This document shows positions 59,271 through 64,000 of a stretch of DNA of 64,000 bases, one piece after another. The stretch spans positions 1 through 64,000 of the forward strand of contig CAMHUC010000015.1 of assembly GCA_946188155.1 (NCBI GenBank), written 5' to 3'. Within the stretch, counting starts at the first letter, position 1, and each line of letters begins with the position of its first letter. The DNA comes from an uncultured bacterium. Lineage in GTDB: Bacteria; Bacteroidota; Bacteroidia; Bacteroidales; Bacteroidaceae. The notes beneath the pieces are model-generated. The model had not been told where the DNA came from. It did no database searches and saw only the letters and a list, made by a program, of their open reading frames with translations. The position numbers and the translations under genes are program-made.

Positions 59271-59897
59271 TTAGCCAAGGATACCGTCGATTGTCTGCAG
59301 CGACTTCTCTGTGATGACCAGTACATCGGCATTAAGCACCTTGTAGGTGTTCAGCTTGTTGGCCTCCAGCACCTCTGCCTTCTGCAGGTTGCGGGCCGAC
59401 AGGTATACGTTAGTATTGGTGTCTGCCATGACGAAGAGCACCTTCTTGTCACCCACCTTCAGGCTAGTGGCAATGTTGACAAGCTCCTTCGTCTTGGGAG
59501 CAGCCATCTCGAAGTCCTCAACGACCACGATAGCGTTCTCCTGAGCCTTGTAGCTCAGAGCCGACTTGCGGGCCAGCTGCTTCACCTTCTTGTTCAGCTT
59601 GAAGCTGTAGTCACGGGGTGTCGGACCGAACACACGACCACCACCGCGCAGCAGCGGAGAGTTGATGTCACCATGACGGGCACCGCCGCCACCCTTCTGG
59701 CGGCCCAGCTTGCGGGTAGACCCGGAGATCTCGCTACGCTCCTTCGACTTTGCCGTGCCCTGACGCTGGTTGGCCAGATACTGCTTCACGTCGAGGTAAA
59801 TCACGTGGTCATTAGGTTCAATTCCGAAGATAGCCTCATTGAGAGTTACCTTGCGGCCGGTCTCCTGACCTTTGATATTCAATACGCTAACTTCCAT
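59271..59897 (-). CDS. rplD: 50S ribosomal protein L4
   Basis: [34 protein letters not shown]. Confidence 0.98.
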   Translation of the reverse strand: MEVSVLNIKGQETGRKVTLNEAIFGIEPNDHVIYLDVKQYLANQRQGTAKSKERSEISGSTRKLGRQKGGGGARHGDINSPLLRGGGRVFGPTPRDYSFKLNKKVKQLARKSALSYKAQENAIVVVEDFEMAAPKTKELVNIATSLKVGDKKVLFVMADTNTNVYLSARNLQKAEVLEANKLNTYKVLNADVLVITEKSLQTIDGILG

Positions 59898-59898
59898 C

Positions 59899-60513
59899 TT
59901 ACTTGTTGATAATTACTGTTGAACCATTATAACCAGCGCAGCTGCCCTTCACGAGGATCAGGTTGTGCTCCGGTATCACCTTTAACACTTTCAGATTCTG
60001 GGTCGTCACACGGTCGCCGCCCATCTGGCCGCCCATACGCATCCCCTTGAACACCTTGGCGGGATAAGAACAGGCACCGATAGAACCCGGCTTGCGCAGA
60101 CGGTCGTCCTGACCGTGAGTGCTCTGGCCTACGCCGCCGAAGCCATGGCGCTTCACAACGCCCTGGAATCCCTTACCCTTAGAAGTACCCACCACGTCGA
60201 CAAACTCGGCACCCTCGAAGATGTCGACTGTCAGCGTGTCGCCGAGGTTGTACTCCTCGTCAAACTTGAACTCGGCCAAGTGGGCCTTGGGTGTCGTGTT
60301 TGCCTTCTTGAAGATACCCATCATTGGCTTGGTGGTGTTCTTCTCCTTCTTCTCACCGAAAGCGAGCTGAACGGCCTTGTAGCCATCCTTCTCGACTGAC
60401 TTCACCTGAGTGACAACACAAGGACCAGCTTCGATAACAGTGCACGGTACGTTCTTACCGTCGGCACTGAAAACGGATGTCATTCCGATTTTTCTTCCAA
60501 TTAATCCTGGCAT
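59899..60513 (-). CDS. rplC: 50S ribosomal protein L3
   Basis: [32 protein letters not shown]. Confidence 0.98.
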   Translation of the reverse strand: MPGLIGRKIGMTSVFSADGKNVPCTVIEAGPCVVTQVKSVEKDGYKAVQLAFGEKKEKNTTKPMMGIFKKANTTPKAHLAEFKFDEEYNLGDTLTVDIFEGAEFVDVVGTSKGKGFQGVVKRHGFGGVGQSTHGQDDRLRKPGSIGACSYPAKVFKGMRMGGQMGGDRVTTQNLKVLKVIPEHNLILVKGSCAGYNGSTVIINK

Positions 60514-60695
60514 TTCAGTTTAATAATTAATAATGTTATAAAAATATATTTTGTTCCTTTTTAAGTGTCTCTCGCAACGGCAGAGCATACAAATACCACT
60601 CAAAAAGGAGACTTCAACTGCTTCATCCATGAAGGCTAAGTCGCTCTTTATCAGGGTATTGTTAGCTCTCGGGCCAGCGCAATACGCACTTTTGC
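60514..60695 (-). promoter_or_regulatory. Structured leader of the rplC operon with upstream promoter (-7 at 60701-60708)
   Basis: TACCTTTG on minus strand at 60701-60708; 13-bp hairpin arms 60555-60567 / 60597-60609 (one G-U); second hairpin CTTCAT-GG-ATGAAG. Confidence 0.6.
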
Positions 60696-61100
60696 GGGTG
60701 CAAAGGTACGACTATTTTCTCACCCACGCAAGACTTTTTAGCCTTTATTATGCTTTATTTTAGATTATTTAACAAGCTGTAAGACCATAAAGAGTGTTGG
60801 CATAATGAAACGCCCGCTTCGCGACAAGGCCAGCTATGATGTCGTAGAGGGTCTTATCACTAAAATTCGGTTCACACCCTCCGCCCCAGACATTAGCGGC
60901 GGGGGCTACAGTCATTTGCGGCTCCCGCCGCAAATATCAACCACGACCGCTGCACGATGACTTTACCCTACCCTTTCTCCCGGTTTAGGCTACCCCTTCT
61001 CCCGGTTTAGGCTATCCTCCTGAATTCGGAGGTTTATCATCTTAACCCATGATAATCGGAACGAGACAAAGACTGACATCGCATGAGAACAGGCCCGATT

Positions 61101-62936
61101 TTATCTTAATGCTGTTCTGAGTATGTTCTTCAGAAGGTATGTGGCATTCTGATTACGAGCCACGCCCTCGGAGAGCCGATAGGAGTACGTGATTTCGTCG
61201 GAGAGCTGTATCTCGAAGCAGTAGTTGTGGAAGCGGGCGGGATACTGCATTCCCGAGCTTTGCTCGCCTACCCGTAGCCTTTCCTGCATCTTCGACAATT
61301 CAAGGTCGTGGGTGGCGATGATGCCCGTTACAGTCAGCAGCTGGATAGACTCCAGGAACAGGCGCGAGCCGTTGAGCTTGTCGAGCGAGTTGGTGCCCTT
61401 CAGTATTTCGTCGAGGATGATGAGCGTGTGGCGGTTCTGCCGGCAGGTCTCGATGAGCTGTTGCAGCCGTAGCAGTTCGGCATTGAAGTAACTGATGCCG
61501 TGGGCGAGGTCGTCGGTGGTGCGCATGCTGCTGAACAGCGAGAAGAGCGAGACGCGCAGGCTGTCGGCAAAGACGGGCATGCCACAGGAGGCCAGCACAT
61601 AGTTGATGCCAATGGAGCGGAGGAAGGTGCTCTTGCCCGCCATGTTCGCGCCGGTGATGATGTAATAGTGCTGGTCGGCAATGGTGAAGTCGTTACGCAC
61701 GGCCTTCTGGCCGAGGAACGGATGATAGAGCCCCCGCGCCTCATAGACCACCTCGTCGGCATCCACCAGTTCGGCATCCATGGCCGCCGGCTCATTGTAG
61801 CGGAACGTGGCCATCGACACCAATGCATCGAAGTGGCTCACGGCGGCTATCCACTCATCGATATGCCCCATGTAGCGGTCTTGCCAAAGCAGGAAGCGGC
61901 GCACGATGAAATAGTCGGCCAGATAGAGGGCATTGGAGATGGGCACCCATATCTCGTTGCGCTGGTCGAGGGCGTTGATGATACCCTTCAGCAGTCGGAA
62001 CGACTTCAGTGCATCCTGCTTGTCGGCAGACAACTGGCTGATGATGTCGCGCCCCTCGCGACTCTTCAGGTCGGAGGTCACTATCAGCATGATCATGTTG
62101 ACATAGGTGCTCAGTCGCGGCAGGATGATGTTGATGCTCTGGTTGATATGTTTCAGCGTTCTGCCGAAAAGCAGATAGACCGCCAGAATCTGCAACAGTA
62201 CCCAGAGCATGGGGAATGTCCCTGACAACGGGCCAAAGATAGCCCCAGCCAACAGTCCATAGAAGACGATGATGCTTCCGACGGCTGCGATATGAGTGAG
62301 TCGGTGGGCGGCAAGATGAGATATCTGCATCTGCTGCACCGCGTGCAGAGCCTCCATAATATCTGTCGTGTCAATCTGCCGCCCACGGCCTTGCGCCATG
62401 AATGCCGTCCGCAGCGGCTCCCTTTCCGACAGTTCGCGGATGGCCTCGCGCCGTGCCTCTATCTCGTCGATGGTTCTCACCCGTGTCTCAGCCAGTTCGT
62501 TTGCCAGGAAATCGCTGCCGCCGGTAGTCACGGTGCGGTTGATACGATGAAAGAGTGATTGCGGCCCAAAGATGTCGAGGTCGAGCGAGAACTCATGGCG
62601 AGGGTTGATATATTGCTCTCCTGACGCAAAGCCGGAGAAGTCGCCGTCGAGATAGTTCAGTTCCTTCTGATAGACGCTGCGCAGGCTCTCCTTCTCTTCC
62701 GACATCCGGCTGTTCCTGCTGTCTCGCCAGCGTATGGCCACGTAGGCAGCAACAAACAATACCGCCACTACCAGCGCCGCCACGTTGCTCCACATCGTGT
62801 AAGCCACCACACAGCCAATGGCCAGGCCGATGGCCGACAACTCCAGCACCACCACCAGCCGGTTGTACTTGTTCAGCTGCCGAATCTCCTCCGTCAGCGC
62901 CGCAATGCGCTCGGTATAAAGTTCCTTTGGAGTCAT
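61101..62936 (-). CDS. MutS-related ATPase with N-terminal TM segments
   Basis: YYIITGANMAGKSTFLRSIGINYVLA; LIILDEILKGTNSLDK; ATHDLELSKM. Confidence 0.9.
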   Translation of the reverse strand: MTPKELYTERIAALTEEIRQLNKYNRLVVVLELSAIGLAIGCVVAYTMWSNVAALVVAVLFVAAYVAIRWRDSRNSRMSEEKESLRSVYQKELNYLDGDFSGFASGEQYINPRHEFSLDLDIFGPQSLFHRINRTVTTGGSDFLANELAETRVRTIDEIEARREAIRELSEREPLRTAFMAQGRGRQIDTTDIMEALHAVQQMQISHLAAHRLTHIAAVGSIIVFYGLLAGAIFGPLSGTFPMLWVLLQILAVYLLFGRTLKHINQSINIILPRLSTYVNMIMLIVTSDLKSREGRDIISQLSADKQDALKSFRLLKGIINALDQRNEIWVPISNALYLADYFIVRRFLLWQDRYMGHIDEWIAAVSHFDALVSMATFRYNEPAAMDAELVDADEVVYEARGLYHPFLGQKAVRNDFTIADQHYYIITGANMAGKSTFLRSIGINYVLASCGMPVFADSLRVSLFSLFSSMRTTDDLAHGISYFNAELLRLQQLIETCRQNRHTLIILDEILKGTNSLDKLNGSRLFLESIQLLTVTGIIATHDLELSKMQERLRVGEQSSGMQYPARFHNYCFEIQLSDEITYSYRLSEGVARNQNATYLLKNILRTALR

Positions 62937-63337
62937 TCTACAACATAGACCTTTGCCTCTCCTCCCTCGGCAATTTGCTCGCCCAAAGTCAGAGTCAACC
63001 GCTCTTCTACGTTTGATATCCATAGGCCTACAGCTTTGGCCCAATGCTCTATAGCTGCCTCTTGCTTCGCTCCTTGTTGGCACTCTCTTTGGTAGTTGCT
63101 GAGTGCTCCTTGACTCTCTGAATCTGTGCCAACTTCTGCTCCCGCGAGCAAGGATGCAATGACATTTGCATTACCTCCCGCTGCGCAGCCATGCTGTTCG
63201 TGCGGTGAAAATCGTTGATATACCAACCGCCCGCTGATAAACTGTTCTGCATAACTATCCAGTTTTAGCAGACCTTCAGGCGTAAAGCCCTCGGCAATGA
63301 TGGTGCGGACAGAAGCCCAAAAATCTGCATTGTTCAT
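62933..63337 (-). pseudogene. Truncated 5' part of a putative polyvalent protein kinase-like gene
   Basis: Ends in glycine-rich loop LGEQIAEGGEAKVYVVE then stops, overlapping the MutS-like start by ATGA. Confidence 0.6.
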
Positions 63338-63431
63338 TACTTTGTTTGCCTTAATTGATTACAATGATGGTGCAAAGATACAAAATTTCCTTGAATTATG
63401 AACTTTTTTTGCTTTTTCGTGTAGCAAATCG

Positions 63432-63439
63432 TACCTTTG
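63432..63439 (+). promoter_or_regulatory. -7 element of the terminal sigma gene
   Basis: TACCTTTG with TTTTTTTGC upstream. Confidence 0.6.
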
Positions 63440-63480
63440 CAGCGACTAAAGGACGAATGTCAAACAAAAATATCGAGACA

Positions 63481-63954
63481 ATGAACCATAACGAGCAAGA
63501 TTTTGAGCAGCAGGTGCGAGCGCACAAAGCGACTATCTACACCGTCTGCTATATGTTCAGCAAAGACCAGGACGAGGTGGCCGACCTCTATCAGGAGTGC
63601 CTCATCAACCTGTGGCGAAGCTGGCCGAACTTCGAGCATCGCAGCGATGTGCGGACGTGGATATACCGCATCTGCCTGAACGTTTGCGTCAGCCTGGAAC
63701 GTAAGAAGCGCCGCCACAAGACCATCCCCCTGACGATGGACATCAACCCCTACGAGGAGGATAACCAGAACTCGCGGCAGATGGAGATGCTGCGCCGGCG
63801 CATCAACCAGTTGCCGCCTATCGACCGCGCCATCGTACTGCTGTGGCTGGAGAACATGAGCTACGACGAGATTGGCGCCGTCGTGGGCATCTCGGCCAAG
63901 AACGTCAGCGTGCGCCTGGTGCGCATCAGGGAGCAACTGAAAAGAATGAAATAG
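63481..63954 (+). CDS. ECF-type RNA polymerase sigma factor (ATG 63457 also possible)
   Basis: YTVCYMFSKDQDEVADLYQECLINLWRSWPNF; MSYDEIGAVVGISAKNVSVRLVRIREQL. Confidence 0.9.
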   Translation: MNHNEQDFEQQVRAHKATIYTVCYMFSKDQDEVADLYQECLINLWRSWPNFEHRSDVRTWIYRICLNVCVSLERKKRRHKTIPLTMDINPYEEDNQNSRQMEMLRRRINQLPPIDRAIVLLWLENMSYDEIGAVVGISAKNVSVRLVRIREQLKRMK

Positions 63955-64000
63955 ACTCGAGATACGTAGGCTCCGGAACTACACCTATTATTAATATTAA

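Noticed and set aside
60514-61100. Search for a hidden rpsJ or tRNA upstream of rplC
   Set aside because: No S10-like translation or tRNA cloverleaf recognized on either strand.

Overview
The window is 64 kb of chromosome from a Bacteroidales (Prevotella-like) bacterium, judged from TAnnTTTG promoters, SusC/OMP-type receptor C-termini, VapE/HU-like and DUF3990/DUF3791 genes, and the ribosomal-protein operon. From 45.7 to 60.5 kb there is a nearly complete ribosomal-protein/secY/rpoA operon on the minus strand; no rpsJ was seen before rplC. The rest is metabolic and accessory: a GlcNAc-type cluster (MFS, LmbE-like, GH20), GH43, aquaporin, a TolC/MacA/MacB-like exporter, fba, an AlsT-like symporter, metY, gdhA, rlpA, VanX-like and S28/S37-like peptidases, and a MutS-like ATPase. 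The most unusual region is 23.1-35.0 kb. There, a sigma/short anti-sigma/outer-membrane-receptor/ATPase unit appears to have been copied three times. One copy looks complete. One seems to have lost its ATPase next to a DUF3791-DUF3990-small ORF operon (putative ADP-ribosyltransferase toxin/antitoxin). One has collapsed to a promoter-tail scar carrying a 195-bp IS66-like MITE with an 8-bp target duplication. The window is also rich in iterated-word repeats: heptamer arrays in sense orientation immediately upstream of many start codons (including most of the larger gaps in the ribosomal operon), large palindromes built from short words, and repeat-like segments that lie in frame inside coding sequences. 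Family names come from reading the proteins; no database search was run.
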